Of a stretch of DNA of 8,636 nucleotides, positions 1 through 6,462 are shown piece after piece. The first letter of the stretch is position 1. Every line of letters starts with the position of its first letter. The notes below the pieces were generated by a model, which was not told the origin of the DNA, did not search any database, and was given only the letters and a program-made list of their open reading frames with translations. Source of the DNA: Oscillospiraceae bacterium (GTDB taxonomy: Bacteria > Bacillota > Clostridia > Oscillospirales > Ruminococcaceae); the NCBI GenBank assembly GCA_020024235.1, contig JAHHUA010000067.1:1-8636 (forward strand). Direction: 5' to 3'. Position numbers and translations under genes: made by a program.

Positions 1-97
1 TTATAATGTTCTTAATTAAATATAAAATTTATATTTATAAATTCATTGTATCATATAAATAACAGCAAAAAATAAATTTAGTGGAGGATTTTTTTAT
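1..97 (+). promoter_or_regulatory. AT-rich leader and ribosome binding site of the htrA-like gene
   Basis: This noncoding stretch is almost entirely A+T. Two -10-like hexamers are visible, TATAAT at 2-7 and TATAAA at 54-59. Any -35 for the first lies outside the window, and no good -35 sits at the right distance from the second, so the start of transcription cannot be fixed. A clear Shine-Dalgarno GTGGAGG at 81-87 lies 10 bases before the ATG at 98 and supports that start. Confidence 0.4.
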
Positions 98-1615
98 ATG
101 AACGAAAACAACAACCAACCAAACGGCCAAAATCAAAATGAAAATGAAAATTTTCAAAACAGCGGATATTCTTATGGAAACGGATTTAATCCCGAAAACG
201 GCCAAAACGATAATCACACGCAATCAGGAACTTCCAACTATGGCTCAAATAAATCCTATGGGCAAAATTATGAGCCTCCTAAATATGACAACCAAAATGT
301 GCCACCTTATCAAAATCCAAATAATATGTATCATTACGGCAGAGATCAGCAATATCATGAAAACCAGTATCAATCTCCACGCAATGATGAATATCAGTGG
401 AATTTAAATGACTATTCCGGCTCAAACCATGAATCCATGGGCAAACAAAGAAAGAAAAACAAAGGTTTTAGAGTATTTTTGAGCATGATTGCCGTTATTT
501 TGGGAATTTCCGTTGTGGGATTTGCAAGTTATGGTGTTTATGCTATGGTAGATTCTCAAAAAACTGTTCCGGAAAACCCAAAAGAACCCTCATCTTCATT
601 AGGCAATGAACTACCAAATATCAGCATAAAAAATAAACCGAAATACAGCGAACCCTCAGATTCCAGCGGAAAACTCAGTTTTACTGAAATAGCTCAGAAA
701 GTTAAGCCCAGTGTTGTAGGTATACAAATCTACAAAATGGCAGGTCTTGGAATCAGCGGAGAAGGTTCAGGCATTATTATGACTGAAGACGGTTATATTC
801 TCACTAATGCCCATGTTATTGAAGGTGCTCAGGGAATTAAAGTTATAATGGATAACGACGAAGTTCATGCAGCTACTTTGGTAGGTTTAGATGAACAAAC
901 AGACATAGGTGTAATTAAAATTGATGCTCACAATCTTCCTTATGCTAACTTTGGCAACAGTGATGAAACTTTGGTAGGCGAACCTATTGCAGCTATCGGA
1001 AACCCAGGAGGTATGGAACTTTCCGGCAGTATGACACATGGTATTGTATCTGCAATAAACAGAACTCTTAAAATGGAAAACGGCTACAGCATGAAATATA
1101 TTCAGGTTGACGCAGCTATTAACCCCGGTAACTCCGGTGGTGCACTTGTAAATGAATATGGTCAGGTTATAGGTATTAACTCCGTAAAAATCACAGGTGT
1201 TGAATTTGAAGGCATTGGTTTTGCCATTCCTATAAATGAAGCTTTGGCAATAGCAAAAGACCTTATGGAAAACGGCACCGTAACAGGCAGAGCTCAGCTT
1301 GGTATTCAGGGTATTCAGCTTGATTCCGTAACAGCAGCAAAATATGGCTACCCTATGGGTATTTCCATTCAGGTTATTATGCCTAACTCCGACCTTGCAA
1401 ACAAGGGCATAGTTCCAGGAGATATTATCACAAAGCTTGACGGTCAGGAAATCATTGATTTTTCCGTTATGAGAGAAATTCTTTCAGAACATAAACCGGG
1501 TGATGTAATACAAATGACAGTTTACAGAAAAAACAGTGTTTCCGGAAAAGGGAAATATATAGATGTAATGATAAGACTTGTGGATTCCACTGTAAACAGC
1601 AATAAAAACAAGTAA
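98..1615 (+). CDS. htrA: Membrane-anchored HtrA/DegP-type serine protease with one PDZ domain
   Basis: This protein (505 aa) should degrade or process misfolded proteins on the outer face of the membrane. Residues 1 to about 118 form a hydrophilic tail very rich in Asn, Gln and Tyr (about 28, 14 and 13), followed by a basic patch (KQRKKNK) and a single membrane helix at about 126-149. The positive-inside rule puts the tail in the cytoplasm. A Ser/Pro-rich linker leads to a trypsin-like domain with the full triad: His239 in TNAHV, Asp269 in TDIGVIK and Ser346 in NPGNSGG. A single PDZ domain covers about 400-490. One transmembrane anchor and one PDZ match Gram-positive HtrA proteins rather than periplasmic DegP with two PDZ domains. 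The tail is longer than in many relatives and contains a loosely repeated NGQN/YGQN motif; the 12-base string AAACGGCCAAAA occurs at 121-132 and 196-207. The gene stands alone, ended by a terminator. HtrA genes in other Gram-positives answer to envelope stress, but no such operator is recognisable here. Confidence 0.93.
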   Translation: MNENNNQPNGQNQNENENFQNSGYSYGNGFNPENGQNDNHTQSGTSNYGSNKSYGQNYEPPKYDNQNVPPYQNPNNMYHYGRDQQYHENQYQSPRNDEYQWNLNDYSGSNHESMGKQRKKNKGFRVFLSMIAVILGISVVGFASYGVYAMVDSQKTVPENPKEPSSSLGNELPNISIKNKPKYSEPSDSSGKLSFTEIAQKVKPSVVGIQIYKMAGLGISGEGSGIIMTEDGYILTNAHVIEGAQGIKVIMDNDEVHAATLVGLDEQTDIGVIKIDAHNLPYANFGNSDETLVGEPIAAIGNPGGMELSGSMTHGIVSAINRTLKMENGYSMKYIQVDAAINPGNSGGALVNEYGQVIGINSVKITGVEFEGIGFAIPINEALAIAKDLMENGTVTGRAQLGIQGIQLDSVTAAKYGYPMGISIQVIMPNSDLANKGIVPGDIITKLDGQEIIDFSVMREILSEHKPGDVIQMTVYRKNSVSGKGKYIDVMIRLVDSTVNSNKNK

Positions 1616-1625
1616 AAAAACAATT

Positions 1626-1680
1626 AAAAGAAATCTTTTTGCAGGTTAAATATTTTGGTGTGCAAAAAGGTTTCTTTTTT
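1626..1680 (+). terminator. Intrinsic terminator after htrA
   Basis: An 18-bp stem (1626-1643 with 1661-1678) is perfect apart from one G-U pair and encloses a 17-base loop. The right arm runs into a T-rich end, TTTCTTTTTT. It lies 11 bases after the stop codon, so htrA is probably its own transcription unit. Confidence 0.85.
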
Positions 1681-1786
1681 ATATCAAAATAAAAATCGGA
1701 ATATTTTAATAGTTTTTTTTATAAAATATTATTAAATCATATTGAAAAATAGTTTTATAAATGATAAACTAATTAGTATTGGTTAT

Positions 1787-1816
1787 TTAACAAACAAAAT
1801 TAACAAGAGTTATACT
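1787..1816 (+). promoter_or_regulatory. Sigma-A-like promoter of murI
   Basis: TTAACA (1787-1792) and TATACT (1811-1816) each match the consensus at five of six bases and are separated by 18 bases. Transcription would begin near 1823, giving a leader of about 30 bases. The rest of the 1681-1853 gap is AT-rich and holds a weak AT-only inverted repeat (1700-1708 with 1722-1730) and a 10-bp palindrome (1768-1777), neither of which I can assign. Confidence 0.6.
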
Positions 1817-1853
1817 GTTAAAATATAAGCTTATAAGCAAAAGGAGGCAAGAA

Positions 1854-2651
1854 ATGACGGATTCTAATAACTCTATCGGCGTTTTAGACACCGGAGTGGG
1901 CGGCTTAACCGTAGTAAAAGAATTAAGAAAGCTTCTGCCTTATGAAAATATCATTTACATAGGAGACAGCATTAACTGTCCTTACGGAAATAAAAATAAA
2001 AATGAAATAAAAAATCTAACATTAAATATGTTTGATTTTCTCCAAAATCAAAATATAAAAGTGGCAGCCGTTGCCTGTAACACTATTTCCTCTGCTTTGG
2101 AAGAATTTAATGATATATATGATTTTAAAATAAAGGGCATTGTAATACCTGCAGCAAATTATGTAATTAACAACAATATAAAAAATATAGGTGTATTTGC
2201 AACCTCATTTACGGTAAATACAGGCTGTTACCATGATTATTTAAAAAGCATTTCACCAAATATCAATGTGATTTCAAAATCCAGTGCCTGTCTTGCGGCT
2301 CTTATCGAACAGGGGGATTTCAGTTCACAGGCTATGAAAGAAGAAATAAAAAGCAAAATCGAGGAAATTATCTCCATTTCTCCCCATATAAAAGATATTA
2401 TTCTGGCCTGTACCCATTACCCCATTGTACTGGATGTTTTTAATTCATGTTTTCCAAATATTAATTTTATAAACCCTGCCTTTGAACAAGCTGTTACCAT
2501 TAAAAAATTTCTGGAAGAAAATAATCTTCTCAAAAATTCAGGTCAGGGTACAACCAGTATATACACTACCGGTAATACTGAATTAATTAAAAATGTAAGC
2601 AATAAAATAGGCATACAAAACGACAGCAAAATTAAAAAAATTCAACTTTAA
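1854..2651 (+). CDS. murI: Glutamate racemase
   Basis: This enzyme (265 aa) interconverts L- and D-glutamate without a cofactor, supplying D-Glu for the peptidoglycan stem peptide in the cytoplasm. The length is typical of the family. The N-terminal VLDTGVGGLTV block carries Asp12, and GDSINCPYG follows at about residues 37-45. The two catalytic cysteines are present: Cys75 in VACNTISS and Cys186 in ACTHYP. These paired Cys motifs separate MurI from unrelated racemases; an aspartate or broad Asp/Glu racemase is the main alternative, but the CTHYP block and overall layout favour MurI. The start is fixed by AAGGAGG at 1841-1847, six bases upstream of the ATG. The gene has its own promoter and terminator and so is probably monocistronic. 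All residues expected for activity are visible, with no truncation or frameshift. Confidence 0.93.
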   Translation: MTDSNNSIGVLDTGVGGLTVVKELRKLLPYENIIYIGDSINCPYGNKNKNEIKNLTLNMFDFLQNQNIKVAAVACNTISSALEEFNDIYDFKIKGIVIPAANYVINNNIKNIGVFATSFTVNTGCYHDYLKSISPNINVISKSSACLAALIEQGDFSSQAMKEEIKSKIEEIISISPHIKDIILACTHYPIVLDVFNSCFPNINFINPAFEQAVTIKKFLEENNLLKNSGQGTTSIYTTGNTELIKNVSNKIGIQNDSKIKKIQL

Positions 2652-2659
2652 TCGCAAAT

Positions 2660-2705
2660 AAACAGCACATTTTATTCTTTTATCAGTAAATGTGCTGTTT
2701 TTTTT
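2660..2705 (+). terminator. Intrinsic terminator after murI
   Basis: A perfect 13-bp stem (2660-2672 with 2688-2700) built around AACAGCACA encloses a 15-base loop. The last three bases of the right arm and the next five give a run of eight T (2698-2705). It starts eight bases after the murI stop codon. Confidence 0.9.
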
Positions 2706-2715
2706 ATTTATTATA

Positions 2716-2744
2716 TATACAAAATAACAATTATTTGATATAAT
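2716..2744 (+). promoter_or_regulatory. Extended -10 promoter of the rsuA-type gene
   Basis: A consensus TATAAT (2739-2744) is preceded by TGA (2736-2738), which makes the extended -10 form TGnTATAAT. TATACA (2716-2721) lies 17 bases upstream and matches the -35 consensus at four of six bases. It sits directly behind the murI terminator, so the next gene is transcribed separately. The leader would be only about 25 bases. Confidence 0.65.
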
Positions 2745-2776
2745 AAAAATACAATTTATTTTTGGAGCTGATAAAT

Positions 2777-3496
2777 TTGATTTCAAGATTGGATAAAATT
2801 CTGGCTGCCCAGTCCACATCATCCAGAAAAGATATAAAACAGCTTATCAAATCCGGAGCAGTTAAAGTCAACGGAAGCTGTATCAAGTCCTCTGATATAA
2901 AAATTGACACTGACAAAGATATTGTTTCGGTAAACGGCGAAGAAATTTCTCTTAAAGAACATATCTACATCATGCTAAATAAACCAATGGGTGTAGTTTC
3001 TGCCACTGAGGACAACCTTTTGCCTACCGTAGTGGATATACTTCCCGATGAACTTAAACGAAAAGGACTTTTTCCGGCAGGCAGACTGGACAAGGACACT
3101 GTGGGATTTGTACTTATAACTGATGACGGTCAATTTGCCCATAATATATTAGCTCCGAAAAAACATGTTGAAAAAACATATCTTGCGGGGCTGGGCAGGG
3201 AAATATCCGAAGATATAATATCCGAGTTTGAAAAAGGTGTTGACATCGGAGGAGGAGATATTTGTTTACCGGCAAAACTTAAAATTCTTCAAAACGGCAA
3301 CTCCCCGTTGGTGGAGGTCAAAATCAAACAGGGAATGTATCATCAGATAAAAAGAATGTTTGGGTCTTACGGTTATACTGTTATTTATTTAAAACGAACT
3401 CAAATAGGAAATTTAAAACTTGATGAAAACCTCTCCGAAGGTGAAGCAAGAGAAATCTCTGCACAGGAACTTAGTTTAATTACAAAATATAGATAA
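2777..3496 (+). CDS. rsuA: RsuA-type 16S rRNA pseudouridine synthase, TTG start
   Basis: The protein (239 aa) is expected to convert one uridine of 16S rRNA (U516 in E. coli) to pseudouridine during small-subunit assembly. An N-terminal S4 RNA-binding domain covers about residues 1-60 and begins ISRLDKIL. The catalytic domain starts at LNKPMGVVS and contains GRLDKDTVG, where Asp105 is the expected catalytic aspartate. PKKHVEKTY and GMYHQIKRMF follow, both typical of the RsuA group. The DKDT and PKKHV blocks favour RsuA over RluB or RluE, though the exact target base is inferred from family. I chose the TTG at 2777 because GGAG at 2764-2767 lies nine bases upstream and the protein then begins like its relatives. 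An in-frame TTG at 2762 would add five residues but overlaps that binding site. Transcription comes from its own promoter; no terminator of quality follows, so read-through into the next gene is possible. Confidence 0.82.
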   Translation: MISRLDKILAAQSTSSRKDIKQLIKSGAVKVNGSCIKSSDIKIDTDKDIVSVNGEEISLKEHIYIMLNKPMGVVSATEDNLLPTVVDILPDELKRKGLFPAGRLDKDTVGFVLITDDGQFAHNILAPKKHVEKTYLAGLGREISEDIISEFEKGVDIGGGDICLPAKLKILQNGNSPLVEVKIKQGMYHQIKRMFGSYGYTVIYLKRTQIGNLKLDENLSEGEAREISAQELSLITKYR

Positions 3497-3511
3497 AATA
3501 CTAGTATTTTA
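3494..3511. repeat. Perfect 18-bp palindrome over the rsuA stop codon
   Basis: The sequence TAAAATACTAGTATTTTA equals its own reverse complement and begins with the stop codon of the rsuA-type gene. With no T-run on either side and only a CTAG centre as loop, it is a poor intrinsic terminator. It could be a protein-binding site or a weak hairpin protecting the 3' end. The rest of the gap to 3678 is AT-rich with nothing else I can assign except a weak promoter candidate. Confidence 0.6.
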
Positions 3512-3583
3512 CAAAAAAATAAGTTTAAATTAGAATCTTTTTGTTAATTCGTTATTTTTAAACATATTTTATGAATTTTACTG

Positions 3584-3612
3584 TTGCATTTTCCTATAAC
3601 ATTATGTAAAAT
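3584..3612 (+). promoter_or_regulatory. Possible promoter of the CdaR-like gene
   Basis: TAAAAT (3607-3612) matches the -10 consensus at five of six bases. TTGCAT, 17 bases upstream at 3584-3589, matches the -35 only in its first three bases. In DNA this AT-rich such matches arise by chance, so this is a candidate only. It would give a leader of about 60 bases. Confidence 0.3.
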
Positions 3613-3678
3613 AGATATGAAACGGTATTTTGAATATTTTATTTTGTTTTATTTAACAGAAAAGAAGGGAATATAATC

Positions 3679-4767
3679 ATGTCAAACAGATTGTTTCAAG
3701 GTATTATTTATCAAATGCGTGAATCTATGGACAGAGTAATAGGTGTAGTAGACGATACTGCCACTATTGTGTCGTGCAGCAACTTAATCAAAATAGGAGA
3801 AGTTATTGAATATTTTTCTTTGGACAATGAAGAAAATAACGGTAATATCTTCATCAGAGACGGTTATACTTATAAACCGTTTGGTTCCAAAGGCACAAAC
3901 GAATATGCTGTATTTGTTGAAGGAACCGATGAAATGGCAAGCAAATACTGCAATATCCTTGCAATAGCCTTATCCAATGTAAAAATGTATTACGATGAAA
4001 AGTATGACAGAAATAACTTCATCAAAAATGTTATTTTGGATAATATTCTTCCGGGTGATATTTATGTCAAAGCCAAGGAACTTCACTTTAACTCAGATGT
4101 TACCCGTGTAGCTTTCCTTATAAGAATTATTTCTTCCAATGATATTTCTGCTTTTGAAGTTATTCAAAATCTCTTCCCCGACAAACAGAAGGATTTTGTA
4201 TTCAATATCAGTGAAAGTGATATTGTACTTATTAAAGAAATTAAAAGTGATATTGATTCAAAGGATTTGGAAAAACTGGCTTGCTCCATTGTGGATACAT
4301 TGGGCAGTGAATTTTACACCAGAGCTATTGTGGGCATAGGTTCCTGTGTTGTAGGCATTAAGGATTTAGCCCGCTCCTTTAAGGAAGCTCAGGTTGCTTT
4401 GGAAGTAGGTAAAGTATTTGAAACCGAAAAAACCATAGTAAGCTACGATAATCTCGGTATTGCAAGACTTATCTACCAGCTCCCTACCACACTTTGTGAA
4501 ATGTTCTTAAAAGAAGTATTTAAGAAAGGTTCTATTGAAAACCTTGACCATGAAACATTGTTTACAATTCAAAAATTCTTTGAAAATAACCTCAATGTTT
4601 CCGAAACTTCCAGAAAACTTTTTGTACACAGAAATACTTTGGTTTACAGACTGGAAAAAATTAAAAAACTTACAGGTTTGGATTTGAGAGAATTTGACCA
4701 TGCAATCATATTTAAGGTTGCACTTATGGTTAAGAAGTATTTGACATCTAACCCTGTTAAATATTAA
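3679..4767 (+). CDS. CdaR/PucR-family transcriptional regulator
   Basis: This cytoplasmic DNA-binding protein (362 aa) belongs to the family named after the sugar-diacid regulator CdaR and the purine regulator PucR. The C-terminus (about 296-352) is a PucR-type helix-turn-helix: NVSETSRKLF (306-315) followed by VHRNTLVYRLEKI (316-328), the hallmark of the family. The middle part (about 130-255) resembles the GGDEF-like domain of CdaR, including VGIGS (218-222) and SFKEAQVALEVG (233-244). The first 120 residues look like a small sensor domain, but I recognise no ligand-binding residues. No transporter or sugar-acid enzyme gene lies nearby, so a sugar-diacid role is unsupported. The neighbours downstream are ftsE, ftsX and a peptidoglycan hydrolase on the same strand, which makes control of that set, or simple co-transcription, worth considering. 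AAGGGA at 3665-3670 lies eight bases before the ATG. Family assignment is firm; function is unknown. Confidence 0.85.
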   Translation: MSNRLFQGIIYQMRESMDRVIGVVDDTATIVSCSNLIKIGEVIEYFSLDNEENNGNIFIRDGYTYKPFGSKGTNEYAVFVEGTDEMASKYCNILAIALSNVKMYYDEKYDRNNFIKNVILDNILPGDIYVKAKELHFNSDVTRVAFLIRIISSNDISAFEVIQNLFPDKQKDFVFNISESDIVLIKEIKSDIDSKDLEKLACSIVDTLGSEFYTRAIVGIGSCVVGIKDLARSFKEAQVALEVGKVFETEKTIVSYDNLGIARLIYQLPTTLCEMFLKEVFKKGSIENLDHETLFTIQKFFENNLNVSETSRKLFVHRNTLVYRLEKIKKLTGLDLREFDHAIIFKVALMVKKYLTSNPVKY

Positions 4768-4777
4768 ATTTTAAGAA

Positions 4778-4820
4778 AATTACAGCATTTGAATGTTTTT
4801 AAAATGCTGTAATTGTTATT
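4778..4820 (+). terminator. Stem-loop between the regulator and ftsE: weak terminator or attenuator
   Basis: A perfect 13-bp stem (4778-4790 with 4802-4814, core TACAGCATTT) encloses an 11-base loop. The following bases GTTATT are U-rich but interrupted, so termination is probably incomplete. No convincing promoter is visible between the hairpin and ftsE, which suggests that ftsEX transcription comes at least partly through it. Confidence 0.55.
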
Positions 4821-4857
4821 GTTAATGATTGATGTATTTTAAAGAGGCGGTGCATTG

Positions 4858-5541
4858 ATGATAGAATTTTCTAATGTGTCAAAAACTTATGAAAATGGCA
4901 CAGTAGCTCTGAGAAATGTAAACTTTAAGGTTGAAAAGGGAGAATTTGTTTTTATAGTAGGAGCATCAGGCGCAGGAAAAAGCACTCTGACTAAACTTAT
5001 GTTGAAGGAAGAAAACCCAACCAGCGGAGAAATTTATATTAACGACTTTAAGCTAAATAAACTTAAACATCGTCAAATTCCTAATTTTCGCCGTTCATTG
5101 GGAGTAGTATTCCAGGATTTCCGACTTATTCCGGGTATGACTGTATACGATAATGTAGCTTTTGTACTGAGAGTTACTCAGGTTTCCAGCAAGGATATAA
5201 GAAAACGTGTACCATATGTGCTGGATTTGGTAGGACTTCAAAACAAATTGCGTGAATATCCCGAACATCTTTCCGGTGGTGAACAACAAAGAGTTGCTCT
5301 TGCAAGAGCTTTGGTTCATAACCCCTCTTTGCTTATTGCGGATGAACCCACAGGAAATATTGACCCCGAGCTTTCTTATGAAATAGTGGATTTACTCAAT
5401 GAAATTAACAAAATGGGAACCACAATAGTAATGGTAACCCATGAACATGATTTAGTTTCAAAATTTAACCGCAGAGTTGTTACAATAGACAACGGTTCAA
5501 TCGTTGCTGATAACAGAAGGAGATTACAATATGCGCGGTAG
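4858..5541 (+). CDS. ftsE: Cell division ATP-binding protein FtsE
   Basis: FtsE (227 aa, usual length) is the cytoplasmic ATPase of the FtsEX complex. In studied bacteria it drives conformational change in FtsX and so switches on peptidoglycan hydrolases at the septum or side wall; it is not thought to move a solute. ABC motifs are complete and in order: Walker A GASGAGKST (35-43), Q-loop VFQDFRLI, signature LSGGEQQR (138-145), Walker B LLIADEPTG with Asp162 and Glu163, and the switch histidine in MVTHEHD. I chose the ATG at 4858 because GAGGCGG at 4844-4850 lies seven bases upstream and the protein then begins MIEFSNVSKTY as FtsE proteins do. An in-frame TTG at 4855 is less well placed. The 3' end overlaps ftsX by 11 bases, which fits translational coupling. 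The MacB/LolD family of ATPases is similar, but the FtsX partner settles the call. Confidence 0.95.
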   Translation: MIEFSNVSKTYENGTVALRNVNFKVEKGEFVFIVGASGAGKSTLTKLMLKEENPTSGEIYINDFKLNKLKHRQIPNFRRSLGVVFQDFRLIPGMTVYDNVAFVLRVTQVSSKDIRKRVPYVLDLVGLQNKLREYPEHLSGGEQQRVALARALVHNPSLLIADEPTGNIDPELSYEIVDLLNEINKMGTTIVMVTHEHDLVSKFNRRVVTIDNGSIVADNRRRLQYAR

Positions 5542-6436
5542 TAGTTTCGGGTATTTGCTGAAAGAGGGATTTAAAAGCATATATAAAAATCATGTTATGT
5601 CTTTTGCGGCCATTGGTGTTCTTGTGGCATGTATGCTGCTAATAGCTTCATCTGTGCTTTTTTCCGTAAATGTAACAGGTATATTAGGTTATGTTGAACA
5701 ACAAAATGAAGTAGTAGCTTTCCTGGAAATGGACCTATCCACGGAAAGTAAAGAAAAAATTGATAAAGAGGTCAAAAAATTAGATAATATCAGCAAATTC
5801 GATTTTGTAAGCGGAAAAGACGGTGTTTTGGAATGGATGGATAGTTTGGGCGATGATTCTGTTTATTTGGAAGGCTTGGAAGATGAAGATATTCTTCCTG
5901 ATTCTTATCGCCTTAAAATAATAGATATTGCTAAACTCCATGAAACAGTTTCCTCCTTGGAAAAAATCAAGGGTATAGAAAAAATAGTAGCTCCTATAGA
6001 TGTGGCAACCACACTTATGAATATTCGTTCTGCTATTTATTGTGCAGGCGTGTTCATTGTAACTATTTTACTGGCTGTTTCCATAGTAATTATAGGAAAT
6101 ACAATTAAAATTACAGTATTTAACCAGCGAAAAGAAATAAACATAATGAAAATGGTAGGAGCTACCGATATGTTTATACGTTTTCCGTTTTTTATAGAAG
6201 GATGTCTGCTTGGTATTATATCTGCAACTATTTCTTTTTTCCTTGTTTGGGGCGGATATGAGCTGGCAATAAACTGGATTACTACAAACAATGCAATGAG
6301 TTTTCATTCCTTTGTAAGTAATCTTGTGGAATTTAAAACAGTCGCTTTACCTATGTATTTATCATTGCTTGCGGGAGGTACACTTGTCGGTGTAGGCGGC
6401 AGTATGATTTTTGTACGCAAATATTTAAGAGTCTAA
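5531..6436 (+). CDS. ftsX: Cell division membrane protein FtsX
   Basis: FtsX (301 aa, usual length) is the membrane half of FtsEX and passes the ATPase signal to a hydrolase outside the cell. Four membrane segments can be seen at about residues 24-46, 168-191, 219-245 and 270-295. A large extracellular loop lies between the first and second (about 47-167), the region that contacts the hydrolase's coiled coil in E. coli and Streptococcus pneumoniae. The short basic N-terminus (KEGFKSIYKNH) is typical. The ATG at 5531 is preceded by AGAAGGAG at 5515-5522 with eight bases between; an upstream TTG at 5504 overlaps that site and gives an untypical N-terminus, so it was set aside. The start lies inside the end of ftsE in another frame. 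The gene for the likely hydrolase partner begins 26 bases after the stop codon. Confidence 0.94.
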   Translation: MRGSSFGYLLKEGFKSIYKNHVMSFAAIGVLVACMLLIASSVLFSVNVTGILGYVEQQNEVVAFLEMDLSTESKEKIDKEVKKLDNISKFDFVSGKDGVLEWMDSLGDDSVYLEGLEDEDILPDSYRLKIIDIAKLHETVSSLEKIKGIEKIVAPIDVATTLMNIRSAIYCAGVFIVTILLAVSIVIIGNTIKITVFNQRKEINIMKMVGATDMFIRFPFFIEGCLLGIISATISFFLVWGGYELAINWITTNNAMSFHSFVSNLVEFKTVALPMYLSLLAGGTLVGVGGSMIFVRKYLRV

Positions 6437-6462
6437 AAAATGCAAAAATGAGGATTTAAGCT

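Noticed and set aside
138..407. Second plus-strand frame within the htrA tail (89 codons)
   Set aside because: It is an alternative reading of the low-complexity AAT/CAA-rich codons, without its own Shine-Dalgarno site or recognisable domain.
1700..1730. AT-only inverted repeat (9-bp arms, 13-base loop) before murI
   Set aside because: The stem has no G-C pairs and would be unstable; inverted repeats of this kind are expected by chance in such AT-rich DNA.
1768..1777. 10-bp palindrome ACTAATTAGT just upstream of the murI promoter
   Set aside because: It is short, does not extend further and occurs once in the intergenic region; not enough to call an operator.
3083..3115. Departure from the usual DTTGL/DTEGL motif in the pseudouridine synthase (DTVGFVL)
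   Set aside because: The catalytic aspartate and the surrounding GRLDKDT are intact, and the changed positions are variable hydrophobic sites in the family.
6037..6307. Two overlapping minus-strand open frames opposite ftsX
   Set aside because: They sit opposite membrane segments of a clear ftsX gene and show no family resemblance.
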